Positions 1-9,546 are shown, counted from the first letter of the stretch. The stretch: 64,000 nucleotides of DNA from Anaerolineaceae bacterium (GCA_002702065.1 NZXX01000001.1:1-64000), one strand, 5' to 3'. The notes: a model not told the origin generated them from the sequence alone. A program made the numbers and translations.

Positions 1-59
1 GAGCGCGGATGGTACTGCACTGGAGACGGTGTGGGAGAGTACGCCACTGCCAACGTCCC
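1..59 (+). rRNA. rrf: 5S ribosomal RNA, 3' part
   Basis: The first ~59 bases match the 3' half of a bacterial 5S rRNA. They read GGATGGTACTGC, then the loop E/helix IV region with GTGGGAGAGTACG, and end with GCCAACGTCCC, which should be the 3' strand of helix I. The 5' half lies outside the window, so helix I cannot be checked. The exact 3' end is inferred, and a T-rich stretch follows at 60-100. This places an rRNA operon on the + strand immediately to the left. Confidence 0.85.
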
Positions 60-102
60 TTTCTCTCTTTCTGGCGAGCGCTTCTTTTTCGTTTCCCCCC
101 CC

Positions 103-1215
103 TTACACCTTCTCCCCATTCTCGAAGATAGACGGATCGTAACTGATCCCCAGCCCTGCCCCCTGCGGCACACTGACAACACCATGACGTACATCCAGCG
201 GTGGCGCATACCACGACGGTGTCGGGCGTGGCGTCCCATGATATTCCTGATAGGGGCCGCTGTTTTCGACCACTGCCGCGAAGTGCAGCATATATGCCGC
301 ATTCGAGTCGGAGTTGGGGCTGTGAGGTGTGCACGGCATATTCACTTCTGCCGCCCACTGTGCCACCTGCAAACAGCGGATCAACCCGCCATTGTACAGA
401 ATATCGGGCTGCACCACATCGACCCCCCGATTGCGAATCATCGACCGGAAACGGGGCAGGCTGCTTTCCTGCTCGCCCCCGGCAACGGGCATCGTCAGCG
501 CATCCGCGACCTGCTGCGTGGCTTCGTAATCATCAAACGGGCATGGCTCCTCGAAAAAGGCAACGCCATGATCTTCCAGCATGCGCCCGACCTCGATTGC
601 TGTGGTCGCATCATACGAACTGTTGGCATCCACATAAATCGTGATGTCGTCGCCAAAGGTACGGCGGGCCAGTGGAATCAGGCGTTCGGTCCGGCCTGGC
701 ATCGCGTCCGCATTATTGCTCATACGTCCGCCGATCTTGAGCTTGACCGCCTGCGCACCACTTTCCCTCAGCCGCTGCGCCAGCCACTCCACTTCTTCTT
801 CCGGCGTTGTTTCCCGTGTCAGGCTGGAAATATAAACCGGGATTTCTGTCCGTAGCACCGACCCAAGCAGGGCATGAACCGGTTTCCCTGCAATCTGTCC
901 CAGCAAATCGAGTATGCTCAATTCAACATGGGACACACTGTTCCACAAAATCAGGCCCGTATATTTATAGTTGTTGCGGTAGACGTAAATCTGCTCGACC
1001 AGTTCCGGCAGGTTGCGGGCATCCTTGCCGACAAAAAATGGAATCACTAGTTCCTTGAGCAAGGGCAGCATCAGCAGCAGCCGTTTGTTGGCCCGCATCA
1101 AGCCGGTGGCGCCGTCCGTGGAACGCGTGCGCACGAATTCACCGCGTTTGGTCCGCAGCACGTCAATTGTTTCGATGATGACCGGTTCGTTTAAATGGGC
1201 GTAAAGATCAATCAT
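103..1215 (-). CDS. Mandelate racemase/muconate lactonizing enzyme family protein
   Basis: This is an enolase-superfamily enzyme of 370 residues, the usual length. It has an N-terminal capping region and a TIM barrel. The KxK catalytic motif is visible as VKLKIGG. Metal ligands sit in DANSSY, FFEEP and GGEQES, QPDILYNGG follows, and CTPHSPNS carries the late barrel histidine. The family removes a proton alpha to a carboxylate in sugar acids or related substrates, and the substrate here cannot be read from sequence. The start ATG overlaps the stop of the upstream DMT transporter by 4 nt (ATGA), so the two are translationally coupled. A transporter plus acid-sugar dehydratase or racemase pairing fits catabolism of an imported acid, which is an inference. 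Confidence 0.85.
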   Translation of the reverse strand: MIDLYAHLNEPVIIETIDVLRTKRGEFVRTRSTDGATGLMRANKRLLLMLPLLKELVIPFFVGKDARNLPELVEQIYVYRNNYKYTGLILWNSVSHVELSILDLLGQIAGKPVHALLGSVLRTEIPVYISSLTRETTPEEEVEWLAQRLRESGAQAVKLKIGGRMSNNADAMPGRTERLIPLARRTFGDDITIYVDANSSYDATTAIEVGRMLEDHGVAFFEEPCPFDDYEATQQVADALTMPVAGGEQESSLPRFRSMIRNRGVDVVQPDILYNGGLIRCLQVAQWAAEVNMPCTPHSPNSDSNAAYMLHFAAVVENSGPYQEYHGTPRPTPSWYAPPLDVRHGVVSVPQGAGLGISYDPSIFENGEKV

Positions 1216-2138
1216 GGTTTAATCCCCTGCTCTGCCGGGCGACCCTGTACGAAACGGCTCGGTAGTCGCCAGCGCAAATTGACAATGCCAATACCTGCGA
1301 AGATCAATCCGCCCCCGATCACCAGCGGCAGCCCCACGACTTCCTGAAGAAAGACGGCCCCAAGCACCACCCCGACGACCGGCACAATATACGTGACCAT
1401 CGACGCGCGGGCGGCCCCCAGTTCGCTGACGATGAAATAGAAGAACAGATAGGCGATAAAGGTATTGAGCAGGCCCAACACCACCATCGAAATAATCGCC
1501 TGAGATGAAACCGTCGCCAGCGGGGTAAATCCTTCGGGGGAGAACAACGCCAGCGGGGCGGTCACAACGGCGGCAACGACCATACTGGATCCGGCGATCA
1601 TCACCGGGGGGATATTCCCCTGAATGATTTTGCGGCTGTAGGTGGTGAATGTGGCGTAACAGAACGACGCCGCCACCATACCTGCCATGCCGGCCAGACT
1701 GTTTTCGCCGTTCATTTCGCCCCCAAAAAGCACCAGCACACCAATGAAACCGGTGATGAGTCCGGCAATTTTCTGCGGGGTGATTCGTTCATCGGCGAAC
1801 ACAAAATGCGCCACGATCAGCGTGAACAGGGCCGCACTGGCCTGAAGCACAGCCGCTAAACCACTGGTGATGAATTGTTCACTCCAGGTGATCAGCATGA
1901 AAGGTGCAACTACATTCCCCAGCCCGATTATGCCCAGCCCGCGCAGCGTGTGCCAGTCGGTAGGGATTCGAATCCGGCGTACCAAAATGACTGCGCCCAG
2001 CCCCACGGCAGCAATCGCCGTACGGATAAAAACCACTTCGGCAGGCTTGAACTCATGCACGCCGATACGGATCAGCATGAACGAGGAACCCCAGATCAAG
2101 CCGAGCAGCCAGAACATAACCCAGGCATTACGTTTCAT
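1212..2138 (-). CDS. EamA/DMT-superfamily transporter
   Basis: This 308-residue protein has about ten hydrophobic segments in two EamA halves. The first half opens with a WGSSF motif after the initial helix, a hallmark of the drug/metabolite transporter family. It should be an inner-membrane carrier for a small metabolite. It is the first gene of a two-gene operon with the enolase-superfamily enzyme, whose ATG overlaps its TGA. A near-consensus promoter lies 34-62 nt upstream of its ATG. The substrate is unknown, and the partner suggests an organic or sugar acid. Confidence 0.85.
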   Translation of the reverse strand: MKRNAWVMFWLLGLIWGSSFMLIRIGVHEFKPAEVVFIRTAIAAVGLGAVILVRRIRIPTDWHTLRGLGIIGLGNVVAPFMLITWSEQFITSGLAAVLQASAALFTLIVAHFVFADERITPQKIAGLITGFIGVLVLFGGEMNGENSLAGMAGMVAASFCYATFTTYSRKIIQGNIPPVMIAGSSMVVAAVVTAPLALFSPEGFTPLATVSSQAIISMVVLGLLNTFIAYLFFYFIVSELGAARASMVTYIVPVVGVVLGAVFLQEVVGLPLVIGGGLIFAGIGIVNLRWRLPSRFVQGRPAEQGIKP

Positions 2139-2171
2139 AGGTGTTGCGACCTTTCTTAAATGTACCGTATT

Positions 2172-2200
2172 AGACTACGATGGCCGTTAAGGGTTGTCAA
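2172..2200 (-). promoter_or_regulatory. Sigma-70-type promoter of the DMT transporter operon
   Basis: On the minus strand a perfect -35 TTGACA (2200-2195) is followed after 17 nt by TAGTCT (2177-2172). The predicted start lies about 27 nt before the transporter ATG. Confidence 0.65.
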
Positions 2201-2240
2201 TGGACATGGCAATCCACTTTGCCTCCCTATATAACGCATA

Positions 2241-2249
2241 TGCTATACT
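2241..2249 (+). promoter_or_regulatory. Extended -10 promoter of prs
   Basis: TGCTATACT is an extended -10 (TGn + TATACT). A weak TTGCCT at 2219-2224 may act as -35 with a long 19-nt spacer. It lies 36 nt before the prs ATG. Confidence 0.6.
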
Positions 2250-2284
2250 TTCTGTGAAATACTGATTTATTGGGAGTAAGATTC

Positions 2285-3256
2285 ATGACGGAACGCGGTG
2301 GTCTGGAAAATATCCTGTTTTATAGTGGAAGCTCGCACCCCACCCTGGCCGAAGAAATCGCGCAGAATCTGGACATTGAGCGCAGTCCTTCGTCCGTAAC
2401 GCCATTTTCAAATGACAATTTCGAGGTTCAACTGGGCGTCAGCGTCCGGCAGAAGGACGTCTTTATCCTGCAAACATTCGTCCAGCCGGTTAGCGATCAC
2501 CTGCTGGAACTGCTCATGATGCTGGATATCGCCCGTACATCCGGCGCGCGCAGTGTGCATGCCATCATCCCCTACTATTCGTATGCCCGGTCGGACAAAA
2601 AGGACGCCCCGCGCATCTCGATTACAGGCCGTCTGATCGCTGATCTGCTGATTACCGCCGGGGCGGAACATATCGTGACCATGCACCTGCACTCGCCCCA
2701 GGTACACGGCTTTTTTAATATTCATACCGACCACCTGACGGCCCATTCCGTCTTTGTCGATTACTTCAAGAATCAGGACCTGAGCAACACCGTGGTTGTC
2801 TCGCCGGATATTGGCAATGCCAAACGTGCCGCCAAACTGTCGCGCGCGCTGGATTTGCCGGTTGCCATTGGCGAGAAAAAACGGCTGACGGATGAAACGG
2901 TCGAGATTTCCGCTATCCTGGGTGACGTGAAGGGCAAGCGCGTGTTGATCGCGGAGGACGAAATCGCCACCGGCGGCACGATTGAGGAGACGATTCGGGC
3001 GCTGCGCCAGCAGGGGGCAGGGCCTATCGTTGTGACCGCCACGCATGGCCTGTTCACCGGTAAGGCGGTTGATCGCCTGAACGCGCTGGACGAGATCGAA
3101 AGCATCGTCGTGACCAATACGGTACCGCTGCCGCCCGAACGCCAGCCGGAGCGCCTGGTCACGCTGTCTGTCGGGCACATTTTTGGCGAGGTCATCCGCC
3201 GGACGGTCAAAGGTGAGTCCGTCGGTGCGCTGTTCGAGTTCTGGCCAGAAACGTGA
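2285..3256 (+). CDS. prs: Ribose-phosphate pyrophosphokinase
   Basis: PRPP synthetase makes 5-phosphoribosyl-1-pyrophosphate from ribose 5-phosphate and ATP for nucleotide, His, Trp and NAD synthesis. The 323-residue protein shows the family's PYYSYARSDKK segment, the ATP/ribose region with HLHSPQVHGFF, a catalytic flexible loop with EKKR, and the PRPP loop AEDEIATGGT. The loop is unusual: most Prs proteins have a D-D...D-T-G-G-T pattern, and here the pair is ED and the third acid is Ala. The start at 2285 is chosen because GGGAG (2272-2276) is well spaced from it. A TTG at 2270 is in frame but lacks an SD. The gene stands alone behind its own extended -10 promoter. Confidence 0.88.
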   Translation: MTERGGLENILFYSGSSHPTLAEEIAQNLDIERSPSSVTPFSNDNFEVQLGVSVRQKDVFILQTFVQPVSDHLLELLMMLDIARTSGARSVHAIIPYYSYARSDKKDAPRISITGRLIADLLITAGAEHIVTMHLHSPQVHGFFNIHTDHLTAHSVFVDYFKNQDLSNTVVVSPDIGNAKRAAKLSRALDLPVAIGEKKRLTDETVEISAILGDVKGKRVLIAEDEIATGGTIEETIRALRQQGAGPIVVTATHGLFTGKAVDRLNALDEIESIVVTNTVPLPPERQPERLVTLSVGHIFGEVIRRTVKGESVGALFEFWPET

Positions 3257-3275
3257 TGGACTGCTGCTGGCCGGT

Positions 3276-5357
3276 CTACCGCACAAACAATGTCGTCAGG
3301 TATAAATAGTCGTTGTTGGGCGAGCCATCCGGCCAGTACACCGGCAGCGATCCGGCCTCATCGACGTTATCCGGGTTATAGACGCTCATCACCAGCGGAT
3401 ATTCACCCGGCGCGGCATCACACGGCACCTGAATACTACGGGCATCCAGGAAATATGCGTCGGGAATCCAGACTCTGGTCGGTAGCGTCGTGAGTGGGGC
3501 GTTGCTGGCACTTACTGCCGCCCCTTCCCCGTTGACCATCGCAACCTGCAAGCTGTAATTGTGCGGTGGCGGGCTTGTCATCTGCCACCAGCTTTCCAGA
3601 TGGACGCGCTGGCACGCCTGCACCTCGACGCTGTCTTTCAGTTCCCAGTGTTGCAGGCTGAACCAATCGCCAAACCGGTACAGTGTGGCCGCACTTTCCG
3701 GGATATGCCGGGTTTCGGCGGCGCGGTTGTCGAAGATGTGGGCGACGGTGTTCTCTGGCGTCAGCGAGTGAGACAGCAGGCGCAGTCCGTCCGCATCATC
3801 TGGCAGCAGATAGGGCTTTGAGGTGTAGTATTCATAGCCGGTCAGCACATAATCGGCGAAGGCCTCATCCGACGTGATGAAGTTGCCCCCCAGGTAGAAG
3901 CCCAGCACAAAACATTTGGAGTTCTCAATCGCGCAGTTATTGGGGAAGGTGTGGTAGACCGTGCGCCCGCTGCCGTCGATGGCGTGCAGGATGCGGTTGT
4001 AATCTTCGGTATAGACATCGTAGCGGCGAATTTCGTCAACTGTGTCGCGGTAAACATAAACATGCTGGCCGGTGAACAGCGCCAGCCCACCGACCAGCAG
4101 CACCGGCCCGGCCCAGCGGTAGCGCCGCAGCCACGACAACAGCGCCGTATAAAAGATGAGCGCAAAACCCAGCCCGTACATGATGGTAAATTCGTGGGTG
4201 GCCGACAGGTTGATCATAAACGCCAGCCAGATGATCCCGCTGAAGGCTGTCAGCAAGGCGATGGTTCGCTCTGGCGGGGGCTGCCGCCAAATGTAGAGGC
4301 CGACGATCACCAGCGCCAACAACCCCACGGCATAGGCCCACTGTGCGACCGCGCCGTCATCCCAGCCCATATTCAGTGGCGTAAACCAGCGGGTCAGGCG
4401 TTCGGCTTCCAGCCCGGCGAATTCGCCCCAGGTTGGCGGCGAATCCTCGGATGCTGTGGTCGTGTTGCGTCCCCCTTCATGACCAAACGGCAGCCGCCGC
4501 AGCGCGCTTTCGACGACGCTGGTCTGCTGGATGGGGACATCACGGCGCAGCGCCTCGACCACGATGTTATACGACAGCAAAGCAACCACCCACAACAGCG
4601 CGATGATCAACACGCGCGTTGCATCATGAACCAGAATCCGTCTGATACGCCGACCGATAGTCGTGCCATTCTGTCGCAGAATTGCCAGCGATTCGATCAG
4701 GAACCAGGGGCCGAGCACAAAAAATGATGCGTACCCTCGCCCCAGACTGACAGCGATCAGCGCGGCAATATACAGCCATCGCCAGCGCCATTTATGTTCC
4801 TGCTTATACACGGTGATGGCGTACAGCAGCAAAAACATGCCCATCAATGCCGGCTGGTCGTAATGCACCATATCGCGGTAGTACAGCAGGTTGTAGCCAG
4901 AGGCGGTGATCAGCGTGATGGCCAGTGCCAGGTAGGGATTTTTCACCAACCGGCGCAGCAGCCGGTAGGCCAGCAGCAGCGTGACGACAAAGATGGCGTT
5001 CATCAACTGCCGCACCAGCCAGACTTTGGTCGAAAGGTTGTCCGTCAGGCTCATCAACGCCTGAACCGAAGCGCTGAAGAAAAACGGGTAGCGGTCAAAA
5101 TAGATGTAACCGGTGTGCCCGGTGGCGGTGCGGTCGGCCAGTGCATAACCGACAAACAGATTATCCGGCGTGGCGTGGGTCATGATGGCGAGTCCGTGCG
5201 CCGAGTTCCACCCGTGACTGCCCTTCCAGAAGCCAACACCACCGCTCTGGGTGAAGAAAACCACCAGTGCAACGAACACCAGCAGCACGGGCATCCCATA
5301 CCGGGATAGCTGCCGGGCGCGGATTTTACGGGCTTGGGTGGGACTCTCGGTTGCCAT
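3276..5357 (-). CDS. GT39-like polytopic membrane protein with C-terminal beta domain
   Basis: This 693-residue protein has roughly ten N-terminal membrane segments, then an extracytoplasmic region ending in a beta-rich domain. The layout matches GT39/PMT-like lipid-linked sugar transferases, but the acidic pair near the first loop is less clear than in the two neighbours. The C-terminal part (about residues 560-690) carries the same kind of module seen at the ends of the genes at 5469 and 7454, with a PGEYPLVMSVYNPD-type strand. The start at 5357 is set by GGAGGT at 5370-5365, 7 nt upstream. An in-frame ATG at 5393 has no SD. It converges with prs, leaving only about 20 nt. Substrate and acceptor are unknown. 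Confidence 0.6.
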   Translation of the reverse strand: MATESPTQARKIRARQLSRYGMPVLLVFVALVVFFTQSGGVGFWKGSHGWNSAHGLAIMTHATPDNLFVGYALADRTATGHTGYIYFDRYPFFFSASVQALMSLTDNLSTKVWLVRQLMNAIFVVTLLLAYRLLRRLVKNPYLALAITLITASGYNLLYYRDMVHYDQPALMGMFLLLYAITVYKQEHKWRWRWLYIAALIAVSLGRGYASFFVLGPWFLIESLAILRQNGTTIGRRIRRILVHDATRVLIIALLWVVALLSYNIVVEALRRDVPIQQTSVVESALRRLPFGHEGGRNTTTASEDSPPTWGEFAGLEAERLTRWFTPLNMGWDDGAVAQWAYAVGLLALVIVGLYIWRQPPPERTIALLTAFSGIIWLAFMINLSATHEFTIMYGLGFALIFYTALLSWLRRYRWAGPVLLVGGLALFTGQHVYVYRDTVDEIRRYDVYTEDYNRILHAIDGSGRTVYHTFPNNCAIENSKCFVLGFYLGGNFITSDEAFADYVLTGYEYYTSKPYLLPDDADGLRLLSHSLTPENTVAHIFDNRAAETRHIPESAATLYRFGDWFSLQHWELKDSVEVQACQRVHLESWWQMTSPPPHNYSLQVAMVNGEGAAVSASNAPLTTLPTRVWIPDAYFLDARSIQVPCDAAPGEYPLVMSVYNPDNVDEAGSLPVYWPDGSPNNDYLYLTTLFVR

Positions 5358-5468
5358 GCAACACACCTCCGGCCTGCATCTTAGCCGATTCACTGCCGAT
5401 CAGAAAGCCTTGACTTTTGCGGGGGTTCGACTAACGTTACACCTATTTGATGGTTCCGAGAGCATGTC

Positions 5469-7421
5469 ATGAAATCCGATAAGCGCGCGCAAATTCTCCT
5501 GCTGGCTGTTATCCTGCTGTTGGCGCTGGGCGTGCGGCTGCTGACCTTCGAGCGCCATTTGCCCTATGTGGATTACGCCGATGAAGCCAATATGTTTCTG
5601 CTGGCGGTCGATTGGCGCGGCGATTTTCCGCTGGCTGACGCTTACGGCGCAGGTCTGACCGGTGCGCGCTTGGCCGGGTATCCGCCGCTGTACCCCTGGG
5701 TCGCTATCGGCGTGCAGCACGTGGTTGAGGCGGTTTCGACGGAGTCCTTTTTGTTTTCCGGCGATTATGTCTATGGGCTGCGATTGCTGGCGATCATTGC
5801 GGGCGTGCTGACGGCGGCGGCCTTGTGGGTCATCGGCTGGACGCTGGGCGGCGTGGTGGCAGCTGCGTTGAGTGCGTTGGTGTGGGCGCTGTCGCCGGTG
5901 GTGGTGGAATGGAACAGCCTGGCCGTACCCGATCCGCTGGTGTATCTGGCAAGCGGCTGGACGCTGGCGTTTGCCTTGTGGGCCTGGCATAAAAACGCTC
6001 CGGCCTGGACGCTGCCGAGCCTGGTGTGTGCGGTTGCGGCGATTTATCTGAAATATACGCCGCTGCATGTGCTGGTGATGTGGGGCGGCGCGGTGGTCGT
6101 GCTGCTGCTGCGCGACTGGCGGCGGACCCTGCCCTGGCTGCTGCTCGAAGGCGTGATCGGGCTGGCGAGTGCGGCGTATCTGCTGTTTGGTTATGGGGCG
6201 CTGCGGCTGGAAAATGATGAGGCGATGCGCGTTGACCCCGCGATGGCGCTGAATATGGAGCGCGGCCTGCGCAATCTTGAGGGGACGCTGCTGCCGGTTG
6301 GGGTATGGCTGTTTGTGGCGGTGGGTGGGGTGGCCTTGATCGTTTATGCGTATAGTCGCCGTCGGTCATGGCCGGTGGTTGACTGGCGTAAAGCGTTATA
6401 TCTGGTGGTGGTGCTGGTCGTCGGCGTTGTGAGCGTCTCGACCTTCATTGGCATCGAGCCGTACAGCAATCAGATGCGCCATGTGCTGCCGGTTGCGGTG
6501 GTGGTGATCGGCCTGTGGGGGATGGGTGCGAGTCAGATTGCTGCTGCGTTCCGCGCTATCAATCGAGCAGGTATGGCCCTGGTCGCAGCCGCCTTGATTG
6601 CGGCTTTGTTTACCGGGGCTGCGGTACGTGGTGATCTGGCACTCATCCAGCGGTTCGAGCAGCCGGACCCACGTTATGAACTATGGCAGTGGTCGGATGC
6701 CAGTCTGCCACCGGAGGGGAAAATTCTCATGTTCCCCGATAGTACGCTGCGTGCTGTCTGGAACCGGCCCTACAGCGGCTATGATGGCCAGACCGCGTTT
6801 GACTGGGCCTTTGACACCGCGCCGTATCAATCCACGCCGCAGGCACTCTACGAACAGGGGGTCGCCTATTTTGCATTGACGGGTGCGGAACAGCAGGCTG
6901 CGCTGCGTAACCCGGATATGGCCGCCTTTCTTGATCAACTGCTGCTGTTAAACGTGATGACGACTGTGCCTGTGCCGGATCTCCCGGAAACCATCTACTT
7001 CTACCGCCTGATTCCGCCGCAGGTCGAAGCCAACGCTTTATTTGCGGAACAGATTACGCTCGTCGGGTATGATCTCGATGTCGCTGCGGGCAGTGTGTTT
7101 ATCCGACCGTACTGGCAAGCGCAGGCATCGCCAGCAGCCAATTACTCAATGTTTATCCATTTCACTGAACCCGACACCCTCGATCCGCTGGCCCAGTATG
7201 ATGGCGCTCCGGCATCTGCGCGTCGGCCTGCGACCAGCTGGCAGCCCGGCGAAATACTCATTGGCACCGATGCGCGCATTGACCTGCCGCCACAATTACC
7301 GCCCGGTGAATATCAGCTGCGGCTGGGTCTGTACAATTACGAAACAGGCCAGCGCCTGCTGCTGGGTGATGGGGCAGATGCGTATATGATCGACGTTGAG
7401 ATACCGGGTAATGTTCCATAG
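5469..7421 (+). CDS. GT39-like glycosyltransferase, membrane
   Basis: This 650-residue protein starts with a membrane helix followed by an external loop with YADEAN. That acidic pair matches the D-E catalytic motif of the PMT/ArnT (GT39/GT83) fold. About ten helices lead to residue ~390, then an external region and a terminal beta domain ending in a PPGEYQLRLGLY strand. It is a close paralogue of the convergent gene at 7454: both share WNRPYSGY, the ITLVGYDL strand and ILIG near the C-terminus. Likely role: transfer of a lipid-linked sugar on the outer face of the membrane. The SD is weak. The stop overlaps the first base of the palindrome at 7421. Confidence 0.65.
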   Translation: MKSDKRAQILLLAVILLLALGVRLLTFERHLPYVDYADEANMFLLAVDWRGDFPLADAYGAGLTGARLAGYPPLYPWVAIGVQHVVEAVSTESFLFSGDYVYGLRLLAIIAGVLTAAALWVIGWTLGGVVAAALSALVWALSPVVVEWNSLAVPDPLVYLASGWTLAFALWAWHKNAPAWTLPSLVCAVAAIYLKYTPLHVLVMWGGAVVVLLLRDWRRTLPWLLLEGVIGLASAAYLLFGYGALRLENDEAMRVDPAMALNMERGLRNLEGTLLPVGVWLFVAVGGVALIVYAYSRRRSWPVVDWRKALYLVVVLVVGVVSVSTFIGIEPYSNQMRHVLPVAVVVIGLWGMGASQIAAAFRAINRAGMALVAAALIAALFTGAAVRGDLALIQRFEQPDPRYELWQWSDASLPPEGKILMFPDSTLRAVWNRPYSGYDGQTAFDWAFDTAPYQSTPQALYEQGVAYFALTGAEQQAALRNPDMAAFLDQLLLLNVMTTVPVPDLPETIYFYRLIPPQVEANALFAEQITLVGYDLDVAAGSVFIRPYWQAQASPAANYSMFIHFTEPDTLDPLAQYDGAPASARRPATSWQPGEILIGTDARIDLPPQLPPGEYQLRLGLYNYETGQRLLLGDGADAYMIDVEIPGNVP

Positions 7422-7440
7422 GGCGTCTCGCGAGACGCCC
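7421..7440. repeat. Perfect 20-bp palindrome between convergent paralogues
   Basis: GGGCGTCTCG is followed directly by its exact reverse complement, then CCTAC. It sits between two convergent genes, so it may act as a terminator structure. It resembles the palindromes at 59260 and 61443, so it is probably a small dispersed repeat. Confidence 0.75.
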
Positions 7441-7453
7441 CTACGTGTGATAT

Positions 7454-9484
7454 CTATTCGACCGTGATGGTATCGACCACCAGCGAGTCCGACCCATCCG
7501 CCAGAGCCAGACGTGCCCCGGTTTCAAAGTCATACAAACCGAGCGTGAGCGTATAAGGGCCAGGTGGCAGATCATCCGGCAGCGTTAACGTTGCTGGTGT
7601 GCCGATGAGGATCTCGTCCGGGTCGTCCCATGTCAGGGGCAGGCGGCGGCTGGAGGCGGGAGTACCGTCATACTGTGCGACTGGCTGCTGCGTGTCTTCC
7701 GGCAGCAGATGGATGAACACGGAATAATTCGTCGCCGGGGTTTGCGGGGCCTGCCAGTAGGGCCGCAGCGTCACGGCATCGTCGCTGTGGTTCAGGTCGT
7801 AGCCCACCAGCGTAATCTGATCGCCAAAGGTGACATCAGCCTCGTTTTCCGGCGGCAGCATCCGGTAGAAATACGTCGAATAATCCACTTCCGGGCCGGG
7901 TGGCACCACTTTCAGCAGCAGCAACTGATCAATAAACGCCTGGGTCGCCGGGCTTTTGTAGATGCTGTTCAGGTCTTTGTTGGTCGCCGTCAGATACATC
8001 ACGCCCTGTTCGACGAATTGCTCTGGCGTCGAATGCGAGGGATCAACGTCAAACACCCATTCAAAGCTGGTCTGGCCGTTGTAGCCGCTGTAGGGCCGGT
8101 TCCACAGGTCGCGCATTTCGCTGTCCGGCCCGGTCATGATCTTGCCGTCCGGCGGCAGGCTGGCATCGCTCCACGTCCAGATGATTTCCTTGCCGTGCGT
8201 CCGGGCGAACTGCTGCGCGGCGGCAATATTGGCGGTCAGGGTTGGAACGCAGTAGACGATCAACACCGCCAGCACCACCAGTGCCGGGACCAACCGCCAG
8301 CCTCGTGTGCGGGTCATGGTGCTGATCCCCTGTGCCAGCGCACCCGCCCAGATCACCGCCAGCGCCGGTACAATCGGCAGCATGTAGCGGATACGGAACC
8401 ATTTGGGGTCCGTCTGGCTGATGACGTCAACGCTCGACGTGAGCAGCGTACAGCCCAGTACAAACGGCAGCAGCACCCACAGCCAGTGGGCATTGATGAC
8501 CGGCCAGCCGCGCCGCTTGCTGTAGATATAATCAGCCACACCCGCGAGTAGAACCAGCGCAAACAGGGCCAGCCCAATCGTCTGGTCGATGGTGAAGGCG
8601 AGGTTATCCAGATTCCGCGCGGGCGAAATCATGTATTCCAGCCCCACGTCCTTGAACTTATTGGCTTCGCGGTTATCCAGCGTGAACGCGCCGTGTCCGA
8701 AGATGAGCCACGCAGCTGTCACCGCTGAAAAGACGGCCATCAGCGCCAGCCAGGGCAGCATCCGCCGCCAGCCGCGCCGCCACACCAGCATCAGCACCGC
8801 ACAGCCGACCGGCCACAGCGCATAGATCACAACATATTTGGTGTAGATGGCGAGGATAACCAGCGCCAGACCGCCGAATGCCGCCACCAGCGAATCATTC
8901 TGGATAGCGTAGACGGCACACCACAGCACCGCCGCGATCATCGGGAACAACAGTGGGTCCATCAGGGCGAAATTGCCCGTGCTGATGATGATGGGGCTAA
9001 GCGCCCAGACCAGCCCGGTTAACGCACCCATCAAGGCCTGAGCGCCCATGCCGAGCGACCGGCCCAGCATCCAGCCAATGCCCATGAGCATCATGGTTGT
9101 CAGCACACCTAGTCCGGCGGAGATGATGCGCATGGCGTAGATATAGTCACTGGGCATGGGAAATGGCATCTGCGTTTCGACCACCCGCTGCACCATGCCG
9201 GTGAACCAGGGCTGGAACGGTGGGAAACCGGCTTCCCATTCGATCTCGCCATAAGACCGGCCCAGCGGCGCATCCTCGCGGATGGAATAGGCGTGCAGAA
9301 AACGCAGCGACTCGTCGTAATGGTCGATCACTGGCAAATAACGGTCGAAGGTGATGGCCCGCATACCAACAGCACTGAGAATAATCAGCGCATAGGCCAG
9401 TCCGATCAGAACCCGGATACTCAGATCGGCACGGGTCCGTGTTTGTGGCTGTGCCGGGGTGGATGCTGCGGTTAGTGATGTCAC
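7454..9484 (-). CDS. GT39-like glycosyltransferase, membrane
   Basis: This 676-residue membrane protein is a close paralogue of the gene at 5469 in the opposite orientation. After the first helix comes DHYDES, the acidic motif expected for a GT39-like transferase. About ten helices follow, then an external region with ASLPPDGKI, WNRPYSGYNG and ITLVGYDL, and a C-terminal beta domain with PPGPYTLTLGLYDF. It starts at GTG 9484. The SD is weak (AGG about 10 nt upstream), but the promoter 34 nt above is good. The hydrophilic N-terminus of about 22 residues is Thr/Pro rich. Function is inferred from fold features, and the acceptor is unknown. Confidence 0.65.
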   Translation of the reverse strand: MTSLTAASTPAQPQTRTRADLSIRVLIGLAYALIILSAVGMRAITFDRYLPVIDHYDESLRFLHAYSIREDAPLGRSYGEIEWEAGFPPFQPWFTGMVQRVVETQMPFPMPSDYIYAMRIISAGLGVLTTMMLMGIGWMLGRSLGMGAQALMGALTGLVWALSPIIISTGNFALMDPLLFPMIAAVLWCAVYAIQNDSLVAAFGGLALVILAIYTKYVVIYALWPVGCAVLMLVWRRGWRRMLPWLALMAVFSAVTAAWLIFGHGAFTLDNREANKFKDVGLEYMISPARNLDNLAFTIDQTIGLALFALVLLAGVADYIYSKRRGWPVINAHWLWVLLPFVLGCTLLTSSVDVISQTDPKWFRIRYMLPIVPALAVIWAGALAQGISTMTRTRGWRLVPALVVLAVLIVYCVPTLTANIAAAQQFARTHGKEIIWTWSDASLPPDGKIMTGPDSEMRDLWNRPYSGYNGQTSFEWVFDVDPSHSTPEQFVEQGVMYLTATNKDLNSIYKSPATQAFIDQLLLLKVVPPGPEVDYSTYFYRMLPPENEADVTFGDQITLVGYDLNHSDDAVTLRPYWQAPQTPATNYSVFIHLLPEDTQQPVAQYDGTPASSRRLPLTWDDPDEILIGTPATLTLPDDLPPGPYTLTLGLYDFETGARLALADGSDSLVVDTITVE

Positions 9485-9517
9485 AAGCGTTAACCTGCTC
9501 TGTCTTGAATCCGCCTG

Positions 9518-9546
9518 AGTCTACAGGACAGGTGATCGAACGTCAA
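9518..9546 (-). promoter_or_regulatory. Promoter of the GT39-like gene at 7454
   Basis: On the minus strand TTGACG (9546-9541) is followed after exactly 17 nt by TAGACT (9523-9518). The rest of the 287-nt gap up to 9771 holds only a weak possible + promoter, TTGTTA at 9705 and TATTAA at 9730. Confidence 0.6.

Noticed and set aside
1964..1975. GGATTCGAATCC, which looks like a tRNA T-arm
   Set aside because: It lies inside the conserved DMT transporter coding frame, and no acceptor, D or anticodon arms can be built around it.
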